Under the pieces are notes generated by a model. It searched no databases, was not told the origin of the DNA, and was given only the letters and a program-made list of their open reading frames with translations. Shown piece by piece: positions 59,087 to 64,000 of a stretch of DNA of 64,000 nt (position 1 is the stretch's first letter; each line of letters opens with the position of its first letter). Origin of the DNA: a virus; the IMG/VR virus record IMGVR_UViG_3300042349_000541, positions 1 through 64,000 of that record, one strand, 5' to 3'. The translations under genes were made by a program, and so were the position numbers.

Positions 59087-59542
59087 ATGGTTACTTTTGC
59101 ATCGCTTCAAAAAAAATCCACGCTTTGCAGGTCCGGTTGTTATACGGTTTTTATGAAAATCGGTAAAGTTGGAGTAAAGCTGTTCCAACGGGAAGACGAC
59201 CGTGATGTAGCATTCAGTGAACAATGCAAGGCTCACAACTGCGGTTTGGGACCGAGAGCCATCAAGAAATTTCATTTTTTCGATGCAGACACCAATGAAT
59301 TTTGGTATGCTTACACAACAGAAGTCGTGAAAACTTTCAAAAGAGGCCGCATTCGTGGAAGGGCGGAACGTAGGATAAACACCATGATTGATGAGCTTCA
59401 AGAGAAGCTGCTAAAAGAAAACCTAGATATTGAAGATCTGCATTATTACAATGTGGGCGTTTCTAAGGGAAAACTGGTACGAATAGATTTCGGACCAACA
59501 AGCAGCGGGCAGCTTCCCATGTGTATGCAACGTTGGGATTAA
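59087..59542 (+). CDS. Kinase-like mini-protein (151 aa)
   Basis: ATG 59087 with GGAG; upstream in-frame starts overlap the promoter. The chain follows the order of a protein-kinase-like fold: 'VGVKLFQRED' (Val-x-x-Lys of the ATP-binding strand), 'HNCGLGPRAI', 'YTTEVVKTF' hinge, a helix 'TMIDELQEKLLKENLDIEDL', then 'DLHYYNVGVSKG' and 'LVRIDFGPTS'. The D-L-H-x-x-N-V-G and I-D-F-G elements correspond to the catalytic loop and metal-binding DFG. It is far shorter than classical kinases. T7 gp0.7 is a precedent for an early phage kinase; activity here is unproven. Confidence 0.5.
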   Translation: MVTFASLQKKSTLCRSGCYTVFMKIGKVGVKLFQREDDRDVAFSEQCKAHNCGLGPRAIKKFHFFDADTNEFWYAYTTEVVKTFKRGRIRGRAERRINTMIDELQEKLLKENLDIEDLHYYNVGVSKGKLVRIDFGPTSSGQLPMCMQRWD

Positions 59543-59572
59543 ACAGTCGGTGAAGTTGGCCAGCGATTGGGT

Positions 59573-59593
59573 GGGCCGACTTCGTCGGCTTCG
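59573..59593 (+). repeat. Palindromic promoter-linked element, copy 13
   Basis: TTC loop; one arm base changed (GTCGGCT), leaving six pairs. The -35 box of P14 starts 69 bp beyond the end, 22 bp more than usual. Confidence 0.85.
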
Positions 59594-59599
59594 CCGGAA

Positions 59600-59689
59600 T
59601 GTCAAGAACAAAATCCGAATAATCCCGAAAAAAGTAAAATCTAAAAATATCCCTTGATTGCTTGACATAGGGAAACGATATGGTAAAAT
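59600..59689 (+). promoter_or_regulatory. Early promoter P14
   Basis: TGTCAA at 59600, TTGACA at 59662 (62 bp apart), 16 bases, TAAAAT, TGCAT. The leader has a GAGCG/CGCTC hairpin (59700-59722). Confidence 0.8.
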
Positions 59690-59758
59690 AATTGCATAAG
59701 AGCGAATGACAGTCAAACGCTCAAAGTTGAAACGGTTTTTGATTCAAAGGTGCAAATT

Positions 59759-60961
59759 ATGCCAATTACTAATCTTTCGAAGTTGGATGCTGCGGGTATG
59801 GGCAACAAAGGTGAATTCGTGAAAACACTGGAGGGGCAGGTCGGCGTAGGATTCGCGGCAGGATTCCATGTTCACAAGGACTGGATGTCCAAGACAATTG
59901 ACTACGATACGGCGTTGGAAGAAATCAGCAAAGCCGAGCAGGAACGGCACGATTATATCCTCGATGCGGACCAAGTCAAGTTCGTTGTCACCGAAACCGA
60001 CAAATTCGCGGTCGAAATTGACGGGAAGCAATATTCCCCCACGGAACACAGTTTCCCGCAAATGTCACAGAAAATCCTTGTTATGTCGTCGTCGATCCTT
60101 CGCGAGATGGCTGCATCTGAACCGGATAGGCAAGATGCCGAAACAATGGTTTCGCTTGCTCGAAATTCGCTGCGGCATGTCAAGACGGGAACCAAGTTTT
60201 TCGTCCGGACATACACGGATGGAACTTTGCGGGCTTGGTTCTCGGATAAGTATGCCCCGGTCGATAACCGATGGTATTTGGAAACCCTCAGGGAATTACT
60301 ACCAAGTGCCCGATTGTCTCACTGGAAATCCACCGAAGATACACTTTGGGGCAACTTGCTACTTCCGGACAGCATGAAAAACGTGCCAGACGATCAAGAT
60401 TCCGATTTTGGCTGTATGCTCAGCGTGGCCAATTGCGAAATCGGCAAACGTCGGCTCAACTTGCTCCCCTCGATTTTTCGGTCGATTTGTCTCAATGGTA
60501 ATATTTGGGATCAAAAACACGGCGTAGCAATCCGTCGCAAGCATATGGGCAACATTGACCTTGCAACGCTCAAGACCGAAATTGGCGAGTCGATCAAGGC
60601 ACAATTGCCTATCGCGACGGAAGCAATCGATAAATTCCTTGCAACCCGAAAGCTTGAAATTTCAACGAATGCCCGCGACGTTCTGGCGGTTATTGCGATG
60701 GACGAAAAACTCACAGTGGCGGAAGCATATCGGGCCTATAAAGCTCACGACTTGTTCGAGTCCGAAAGCAACAATTTGTTCGGAATTGTCAATGCAATCA
60801 CTCGCATGGGGCAATCGTTCAACGCTGAAACCAACTATTCGATGGATGTACTCGGCGGAAAACTTTCTCAAATGACATCCGGCGGTTGGGATAGGATTGT
60901 TTCCAAGTCCCGCAGTATCAACGCTGATGATATCATGAGCGTTTATGGGGTGGCCGTCTAG
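59759..60961 (+). CDS. DUF932-type phage/plasmid protein (400 aa)
   Basis: ATG 59759 with AAAGGTG; a GTG three codons upstream is possible. The central and C-terminal parts match DUF932 ('DGTLRAWFSDKYAPVDN', 'GNLLLPDS', 'ANCEIGKRRLNLLPSIF'), a family found in phages and conjugative plasmids and of unknown biochemistry. Codon use and base composition are visibly more G/C-rich than in neighbouring genes, which suggests recent acquisition from another source. It is the largest gene of the early block. Confidence 0.75.
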   Translation: MPITNLSKLDAAGMGNKGEFVKTLEGQVGVGFAAGFHVHKDWMSKTIDYDTALEEISKAEQERHDYILDADQVKFVVTETDKFAVEIDGKQYSPTEHSFPQMSQKILVMSSSILREMAASEPDRQDAETMVSLARNSLRHVKTGTKFFVRTYTDGTLRAWFSDKYAPVDNRWYLETLRELLPSARLSHWKSTEDTLWGNLLLPDSMKNVPDDQDSDFGCMLSVANCEIGKRRLNLLPSIFRSICLNGNIWDQKHGVAIRRKHMGNIDLATLKTEIGESIKAQLPIATEAIDKFLATRKLEISTNARDVLAVIAMDEKLTVAEAYRAYKAHDLFESESNNLFGIVNAITRMGQSFNAETNYSMDVLGGKLSQMTSGGWDRIVSKSRSINADDIMSVYGVAV

Positions 60962-61020
60962 TGATTATTGTAATAATCGCAGTTATACTACTCGTCATTG
61001 AATATTGCAGTGGCGAGTAG
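60961..61020 (+). CDS. Possible 19-residue hydrophobic peptide
   Basis: GTG 60961 overlaps the stop of the DUF932 gene (TAGTG), and GGGGTGG lies about seven bases upstream. The product 'MIIVIIAVILLVIEYCSGE' is one membrane segment. It would be translationally coupled. Phages encode such membrane micropeptides, but chance cannot be excluded at this length. Confidence 0.3.
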   Translation: MIIVIIAVILLVIEYCSGE

Positions 61021-61066
61021 TTCGGAAAAAGTAAAAATTTTTATCGGCCTGCCCTTGACATAGGGT

Positions 61067-61087
61067 GGGCCGACTTCGTCGGCCTCG
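61067..61087 (+). repeat. Palindromic promoter-linked element, copy 14
   Basis: TTC loop, perfect arms. The -35 box of P15 starts 47 bp beyond the end. A CCCT/AGGG hairpin with TTGACAT between the arms precedes it. Confidence 0.9.
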
Positions 61088-61091
61088 CCGG

Positions 61092-61161
61092 AGTCAAGTG
61101 GAATCTTTCTTTTTTTTATTTCCACGCATTCGCTTGACATTGGCCGTTCATATGTTAAAAT
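61092..61161 (+). promoter_or_regulatory. Early promoter P15 (tRNA operon)
   Basis: AGTCAA at 61092, TTGACA at 61134 (42 bp), 16 bases, TAAAAT, TGCAT. It drives the tRNA-like sequence, tRNA-Met and five genes. Confidence 0.85.
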
Positions 61162-61276
61162 AATTGCATGAGCGAAGACGAGAGTAATTAACTAAGAATC
61201 GCTTTGGGTGGCCCACAGTGAGAACGTGAACTGTCTAAAAGTGACGTAATCTAAATTGGCAAGCAAATTGGATTGG
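61162..61276 (+). other. Leader before the tRNA-like sequence
   Basis: No reading frame with a ribosome site. It holds a possible hairpin CAGT...ACTG (61213-61233 region) and GGGTGGCCCAC. It may be a tRNA precursor leader; I see nothing else. Confidence 0.35.
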
Positions 61277-61349
61277 CATTTAATAGTGTGTCGGATATTG
61301 CACGGCTGGTGTTTGCCAGTTAGGGTTGGTTCAAATCCAACGTAAATGC
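61277..61349 (+). tRNA. tRNA-like sequence, probably degenerate
   Basis: Six of seven acceptor pairs (CATTTA/TAAATG), T at position 8, A at 9, D-stem GTGT/GCAC, anticodon stem GCTGG/CCAGT, T-arm GTTGG-TTCAAAT-CCAAC. The anticodon loop has only six bases (TGTTTG) and the D-loop lacks the usual A14 and A21, so no anticodon can be assigned. G at 61276 could pair with C at 61349. It ends three bases before the tRNA-Met gene. Either a pseudo-tRNA or an atypical RNA. Confidence 0.45.
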
Positions 61350-61352
61350 TTC

Positions 61353-61426
61353 GGGACTGTAGCTCAATTGGTTAGAGCAGGAAACTCATAATTTCTCGGT
61401 TCTCGGTTCAAGTCCGGGCAGTCCCA
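61353..61426 (+). tRNA. tRNA-Met (anticodon CAU)
   Basis: 74 bases, complete cloverleaf: acceptor GGGACTG/CAGTCCC, D-arm GCTC/GAGC with a GG-containing loop, anticodon stem GGAAA/TTTCT with loop CTCATAA, T-arm CTCGG-TTCAAGT-CCGGG. Discriminator A, no encoded CCA. G1-C72 pairing argues against an initiator. It could be elongator Met or, after modification of C34, Ile(AUA); the AT-rich late genes would make the latter useful. Confidence 0.9.
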
Positions 61427-61449
61427 CTTTTATTAATAAGGATAAAACT

Positions 61450-61734
61450 ATGGCTAGCTGGAAAAACATTCGCGGCAAACTGCATTGCGAGCTAACAATT
61501 GAGTTTTTGTCATCGGGTTATTATATGCCCGCAAAAACCTATGGTCCGCCTGAAAATTGCTATCCCGAAGAAGGTGACGAAGAACGTATTTTTGATTGTG
61601 CCACCATTAATGGTAAAGCAATTCCTCAAGAAATCGGGCAAAAACTTTTCGATCTGTTGACAAATGAAATCGATGATGTAGAATTAGAGCATGAAGACTC
61701 AAGAGAATTCGAAGGAGAACAATATGTCGATTAA
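61450..61734 (+). CDS. Unknown protein, first gene of the tRNA operon (94 aa)
   Basis: ATG 61450 with AAGGA at eight bases, 24 bases after the tRNA. Tyr/Pro-rich with a beta N-terminus ('WKNIRGKLHCELTIEFLSSG') and a strongly acidic C-terminus ('NEIDDVELEHEDSREFEGEQ'). The last codons overlap the next start. No family recognised. Confidence 0.7.
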   Translation: MASWKNIRGKLHCELTIEFLSSGYYMPAKTYGPPENCYPEEGDEERIFDCATINGKAIPQEIGQKLFDLLTNEIDDVELEHEDSREFEGEQYVD

Positions 61735-61972
61735 ACTTAGTCTTAAGCAGTTGCTATCAATTGTTTTCGATGACGAAGGAAACAATCTGTATCCTGAATG
61801 CTATCTAATGAATGGTAGTCAAGTTCTTGAAACCGTAAAGTTATTCTCTGTTAACTTTGATGTATGTTATGGTTTCAAAATACCGGAAGAAGAAACTAGA
61901 CAGCATTGGATGGTCTTTGACATTCATGCCGAAAACAATAAACTATTCGCAACTTCTTACCAAAGGATGTAG
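61724..61972 (+). CDS. Unknown protein (82 aa)
   Basis: ATG 61724 is preceded by GAAGGAG, which lies inside the previous gene; the in-frame ATG at 61691 has no such site. A small alpha/beta protein ('SLKQLLSIVFDDEGNNLYPE', 'HWMVFDIHAENNKLFATSYQ'). Coupled to the gene before it. No family recognised. Confidence 0.7.
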   Translation: MSIKLSLKQLLSIVFDDEGNNLYPECYLMNGSQVLETVKLFSVNFDVCYGFKIPEEETRQHWMVFDIHAENNKLFATSYQRM

Positions 61973-61981
61973 GTAACTATC

Positions 61982-62176
61982 ATGGATCGAAAAACTATGC
62001 TTCAAATGCACGGCATTATTGGACTGCTTGGTTCTGGAGTTGATTTTACTTCAGGTAGTTGTGGAGAGCCACCAATTAGTGTTAGACCATGTATTAACTG
62101 CGGAAAAGAAAAACAGCACAACAATGCATTTTGCTCTAGCGAATGTAGTAAGGAACATAAAAAAAAGAAAGTTTAA
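61982..62176 (+). CDS. Small zinc-finger protein (64 aa)
   Basis: ATG 61982 with TGTAGG at eight bases. The C-terminal half, 'CINCGKEKQHNNAFCSSECS', is a CxxC...CxxxC zinc ribbon followed by a Lys-rich tail (EHKKKKV). This form resembles zinc fingers of MYND/TRASH or DUF2116 type found in small phage proteins. Probably binds nucleic acid or protein. Confidence 0.7.
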   Translation: MDRKTMLQMHGIIGLLGSGVDFTSGSCGEPPISVRPCINCGKEKQHNNAFCSSECSKEHKKKKV

Positions 62177-62179
62177 ATC

Positions 62180-62413
62180 ATGTCGTTAAAATTACCACAA
62201 ATAGGTGAAGAAGCTGGAGTTACATATATTCTTTGCGAAAAAAGCTTCTATTCTCCGGACTATACAATTTGGAGATACAGAAGATGCAATGTTGAAACAG
62301 GTACAATTGAAATTGCGTACGTTGCAATACTTGGCGGAAATTCCAATGCTAATTTCATTAAACTTCTGACTTGTTGGAACCGCACGACAAGATGGGTTTA
62401 CGGTCCTGTATAA
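62180..62413 (+). CDS. Unknown protein (77 aa)
   Basis: ATG 62180, three bases after the previous stop; AAAGAAAG is a weak ribosome site. Beta-rich with aromatic residues ('TYILCEKSFYSPDYTIWRYR', 'TCWNRTTRWVYGPV'). The stop overlaps the next ATG (TAATG). Not recognised. Confidence 0.6.
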   Translation: MSLKLPQIGEEAGVTYILCEKSFYSPDYTIWRYRRCNVETGTIEIAYVAILGGNSNANFIKLLTCWNRTTRWVYGPV

Positions 62414-62619
62414 TGAAAATTTCAAAAATTAAAATCGACTATGACAACTGGTATATGTACCAATCGCTATACCAAATTACAGAATACAAAAACGGTGCAG
62501 TCTACAAAACAAAAATGTTAGGATATGTCAAAAAAGGATATGCTACACTCGAAAATCAACAACTAAGTCCTCTTTCGACATCTCTGTTGGGTAAAGAAAT
62601 TTCAATTCTTTCAGAATAA
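62413..62619 (+). CDS. Unknown protein (68 aa)
   Basis: It starts at the overlapping TAATG and so is probably translated by reinitiation. Lys/Tyr-rich beta protein ('KIDYDNWYMYQSLYQITEYK', 'LGYVKKGYATLENQQ'). Last gene of the tRNA operon; the final palindrome copy lies 20 bases after its stop. Confidence 0.6.
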   Translation: MKISKIKIDYDNWYMYQSLYQITEYKNGAVYKTKMLGYVKKGYATLENQQLSPLSTSLLGKEISILSE

Positions 62620-62639
62620 TCCACTTGACAAATGCGGGC

Positions 62640-62660
62640 GGGCCGACAAAGTCGGCCTCG
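62640..62660 (+). repeat. Palindromic element, copy 15 (inverted loop)
   Basis: Flanks as in the other copies but with AAA in the loop, the complement of the TTT loop. No rightward promoter follows at 23 or 47 bp. It ends the rightward block. Confidence 0.85.
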
Positions 62661-62692
62661 CAACGTACATCCTATTCTCGCTTTCTAGTTCT

Positions 62693-62755
62693 AATCGGTG
62701 GCTGTCAATTCAGCTTTCCGTTAGGAATGTTTATCCATTGGGATAATCACCGATT
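62693..62755. ncRNA. Four-way-junction RNA element
   Basis: An outer eight-pair stem (AATCGGTG/CACCGATT) encloses three hairpins in a row: GCTG-TCAATT-CAGC, TTCC-GTTA-GGAA and TTATCC-ATTG-GGATAA. This is a compact cloverleaf of 63 bases lying between convergent genes; it can form on either strand. It lacks a tRNA T-loop, so it is not a tRNA. Confidence 0.6.
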
Positions 62756-62771
62756 AAACTATTCTTTAGCG

Positions 62772-62978
62772 TTACCTGCCTACAACTAGATTATCTAGCG
62801 TATGTAGTTCGCCAAACTCATTACTGCCTCTATATGGGCTATAGCTATAGCATATGATATTGAGGTCGCCCATATCTAACCAAACCTTCATTCGACGACC
62901 CGTACTAACGATAGTAACCGGGGTATCCTTAGCGATAGGTTGTCGTTGGGTTCGTTCTTGAGTAGCGTTTTCCGACAT
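62772..62978 (-). CDS. Unknown protein (68 aa)
   Basis: ATG 62978 with AAAGGAT at six bases; a GGGC-GAA-GCCC hairpin stands immediately before the ribosome site and may tune translation. The protein is beta-rich ('TPVTIVSTGRRMKVWLDMGD', 'LHTLDNLVVGR') and resembles a small SH3-like barrel. Driven by a consensus promoter at 63041-63068. Not recognised. Confidence 0.65.
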   Translation of the reverse strand: MSENATQERTQRQPIAKDTPVTIVSTGRRMKVWLDMGDLNIICYSYSPYRGSNEFGELHTLDNLVVGR

Positions 62979-63040
62979 GATAAATCCTTTGGGCTTCGCC
63001 CTGTAGAAGAAAAAAAATAACAGTTGTTCGTTACGCCTTT

Positions 63041-63068
63041 ATTATACTACTGTTTGCGGGCTTGTCAA
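63041..63068 (-). promoter_or_regulatory. Leftward promoter P18
   Basis: On the minus strand TTGACA, 16 bases, TATAAT: perfect boxes. Drives the 68-residue gene. It has neither a palindrome nor a mirrored box. Confidence 0.85.
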
Positions 63069-63512
63069 TCAAATTCCTCGCATGTTCAAAAAATTCTCGA
63101 AAGCCATAACTTCCAGTAGTCTTAAAGCTTGATTATGCTTTATGGTTTTTCTTTGGTTGCTTAGTTGCTCCCGTTTAGTTTTAGATTTAGCGTGATATTC
63201 CTTTACGGATTCTCGCCATTCCTTATTTACTGTTTCTGTCATTGCTAGATATGCTAGCGGGCAGGAATAGTAGTAGGGGTGCATTGATTCATCGAGGGGC
63301 TTGTTATACCAGTAGCCTTGTCGGTATTCTAGTATATCGCAAGTTATAAACTTGTCGCAGTGAAACTTATCTTCGAATTCCCATACTTGCCATAGTACGC
63401 CTTTAAAAGCGTTTCCTCTATAGCAGTAGCGAATACATTTAGTTCTAGCGTTTCCCGTCGTAAGCCTGCGGATTTTTTCTTTGCGACTAACTTCATCGCC
63501 GTACCATCCCAT
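63069..63512 (-). CDS. Conserved phage protein, DUF6927-like (147 aa)
   Basis: ATG 63512 with AAGGAG. It follows a pattern I know from many phages: 'KGVLWQVWE', 'FITCDILEYRQGYW', 'DESMHPYYYSCPLAYL', 'EWRESVKEYHAKSK'. Function unknown to me. The conserved D-E-S-M-x-P-Y-Y-Y-x-C-P core could bind metal or ligand. Driven by P17. Confidence 0.65.
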   Translation of the reverse strand: MGWYGDEVSRKEKIRRLTTGNARTKCIRYCYRGNAFKGVLWQVWEFEDKFHCDKFITCDILEYRQGYWYNKPLDESMHPYYYSCPLAYLAMTETVNKEWRESVKEYHAKSKTKREQLSNQRKTIKHNQALRLLEVMAFENFLNMRGI

Positions 63513-63540
63513 AGCATTCTCCTTTTGTTAGGTTTCTTTT

Positions 63541-63568
63541 ATTATAACAGGCCCGAATGAATTGTCAA
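63541..63568 (-). promoter_or_regulatory. Leftward promoter P17
   Basis: On the minus strand TTGACA (63563-63568), 16 bases, TATAAT. Its -35 box is the mirrored TGTCAA box of the rightward P16, 42 bp apart, so this divergent pair shows both boxes working as promoters. Confidence 0.85.
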
Positions 63569-63604
63569 GTGTTATTTAAAAATAATTTTTTTTCTTCCAT
63601 ATGC

Positions 63605-63632
63605 TTGACATGGCGTGAGACTGTGGTAAAAT
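63605..63632 (+). promoter_or_regulatory. Rightward promoter P16
   Basis: TTGACA, 16 bases, TAAAAT. Mirrored TGTCAA lies 42 bp upstream but there is no palindrome. Confidence 0.85.
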
Positions 63633-63676
63633 GATTGCGTCGAGACAAACGATATCTTACTCTAACGGAGACGATT

Positions 63677-64000
63677 ATGCAATTGTTGACTCAAGGTGAT
63701 TCATCGCCTAAGATTGCGAAAAGTAATGCTGCGGGCTTGGGATACCATAGCGGTATTCTATATATGGCACCATACAAGCTATCGGGCTACAATACTTGTG
63801 CTAGTGCTAGTGAGGCTTGCATCGAAGCTTGCCTTAATCTTAGTGGTAGGGGCCGAACGAATAGTGTTCAGCAAGCCCGTATTGCCCGCACAAAGTTTTT
63901 CTTCGAAAATAGAACTAAATTTATCGACCAACTATATGACGAAGTCGATGCTTTTGTTCGCAGGTGCAATAAGCTACAACTAAAACCAGCATTGCGTCTT
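63677..64000 (+). CDS. Gp88-family phage protein, N-terminal part (cut by window edge)
   Basis: ATG 63677 with CGGAGA; the frame is open to the end of the window (108 codons). 'KSNAAGLGYHSGILYMAPYK' then 'YNTCASASEACIEACLNLSG', 'ARIARTKFFFENR' match the phage gp88-type family: a conserved cysteine pattern C-x5-C-x3-C and a following R-x-A-R-x-x-K/T-F/Y-F-F. Function unknown. An overlapping 95-residue frame at 63696 in another phase lacks a ribosome site and is a shadow. Confidence 0.75.
   Translation, partial: MQLLTQGDSSPKIAKSNAAGLGYHSGILYMAPYKLSGYNTCASASEACIEACLNLSGRGRTNSVQQARIARTKFFFENRTKFIDQLYDEVDAFVRRCNKLQLKPALRL

Noticed and set aside
53745-61087. The palindromes as ordinary rho-independent terminators
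   Set aside because: No T-run follows any copy, most left copies already have a separate strong terminator upstream, and the spacing is fixed to the next promoter instead of to the preceding stop codon.
56831-61097. Functional leftward promoters from the TGTCAA boxes in P9-P15
   Set aside because: At the required 16-bp spacing the -10 would fall in the GC-rich palindrome; no TATAAT-like sequence is there. Only P17 has a proper -10.
53745-62660. The palindrome as part of a coding sequence ('ADFVGLV' frame)
   Set aside because: In one frame the element reads A-D-F-V-G-L-V and its variable bases fall mostly on third positions, but there is no shared start codon or ribosome site, several copies have an in-frame stop just before (copies 3 and 8), and ATT/AAA loops change the residue. 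The same variation keeps the DNA arms paired.
53745-62660. CRISPR array
   Set aside because: Repeats are short and palindromic like CRISPR repeats, but intervals are hundreds of bases, irregular and contain genes, promoters and terminators.
62772-63512. Attachment site or prophage boundary near the strand switch
   Set aside because: A tRNA gene is nearby, but no integrase gene and no direct repeat of an att core was seen; the strand switch is explained by the divergent promoters.
63696-63983. 95-residue plus-strand frame at the right end
   Set aside because: It overlaps the gp88-family gene in another phase, has no ribosome site and no recognisable protein pattern.

Overview
This window is part of the genome of a large tailed bacteriophage (Caudoviricetes). 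The evidence is a complete head-and-tail morphogenesis block (terminase, portal, prohead protease with scaffold, major capsid protein, connectors, tail tube, a 2,720-residue tape measure and very large tail-tip and fibre proteins), together with many tiny phage-type genes and a tRNA. No contractile sheath gene is visible, so a siphovirus with a long tail is the simplest reading, although a sheath could lie outside the window. Promoters match the bacterial housekeeping consensus and most genes have Shine-Dalgarno sequences. The host cannot be named from the sequence.

Layout. (1) 1-5946, plus strand: an overlapping operon of sugar-related genes (glycosyltransferases, a methyltransferase-like protein, a nucleotidyltransferase-like protein), then a helix-turn-helix/endonuclease protein and a recombination (single-strand annealing type) protein. 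(2) 5936-53123, minus strand: the packaging and structural block, read right to left. It starts with a sigma-like factor, a possible small terminase, a GDP-mannose dehydratase, HNH, ClpP-like and ERCC4 proteins. Next come TerL (interrupted by an intein), portal, protease/scaffold, decoration, capsid, fibre-like proteins, connectors, tail tube, tail-assembly genes, tape measure and tail tip, and it ends with a membrane-anchored metallopeptidase. Genes are mostly coupled by TAATG or ATGA overlaps, and three minus-strand intrinsic terminators plus one bidirectional terminator punctuate the block. (3) 53124-53454: a non-coding divergence region. (4) 53359-62619, plus strand: an early-type region of small genes, most with their own promoter, repeatedly preceded by one 21-bp palindromic element. 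It includes a small lipoprotein, a kinase-like mini-protein, a DUF932 protein, a tRNA-like sequence, tRNA-Met(CAU) and a five-gene operon. (5) 62620-64000: a four-way-junction-like RNA element, two minus-strand genes, and a divergent promoter pair driving a gp88-family gene cut by the window edge.

The strongest candidate for something undescribed is the palindrome/promoter cassette. Fifteen copies of GGCCGAC-loop-GTCGGYC occur, all in intergenic DNA. The -35 box usually lies 23 bp downstream in the left copies and 47 bp downstream in the right copies. The right class also has a mirrored TGTCAA box, mostly 42 bp upstream of its TTGACA box. The fixed spacing suggests a DNA-level promoter element, perhaps a phage regulator site that co-ordinates early genes. 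The sigma-like factor could separately control the late block; that is inference.
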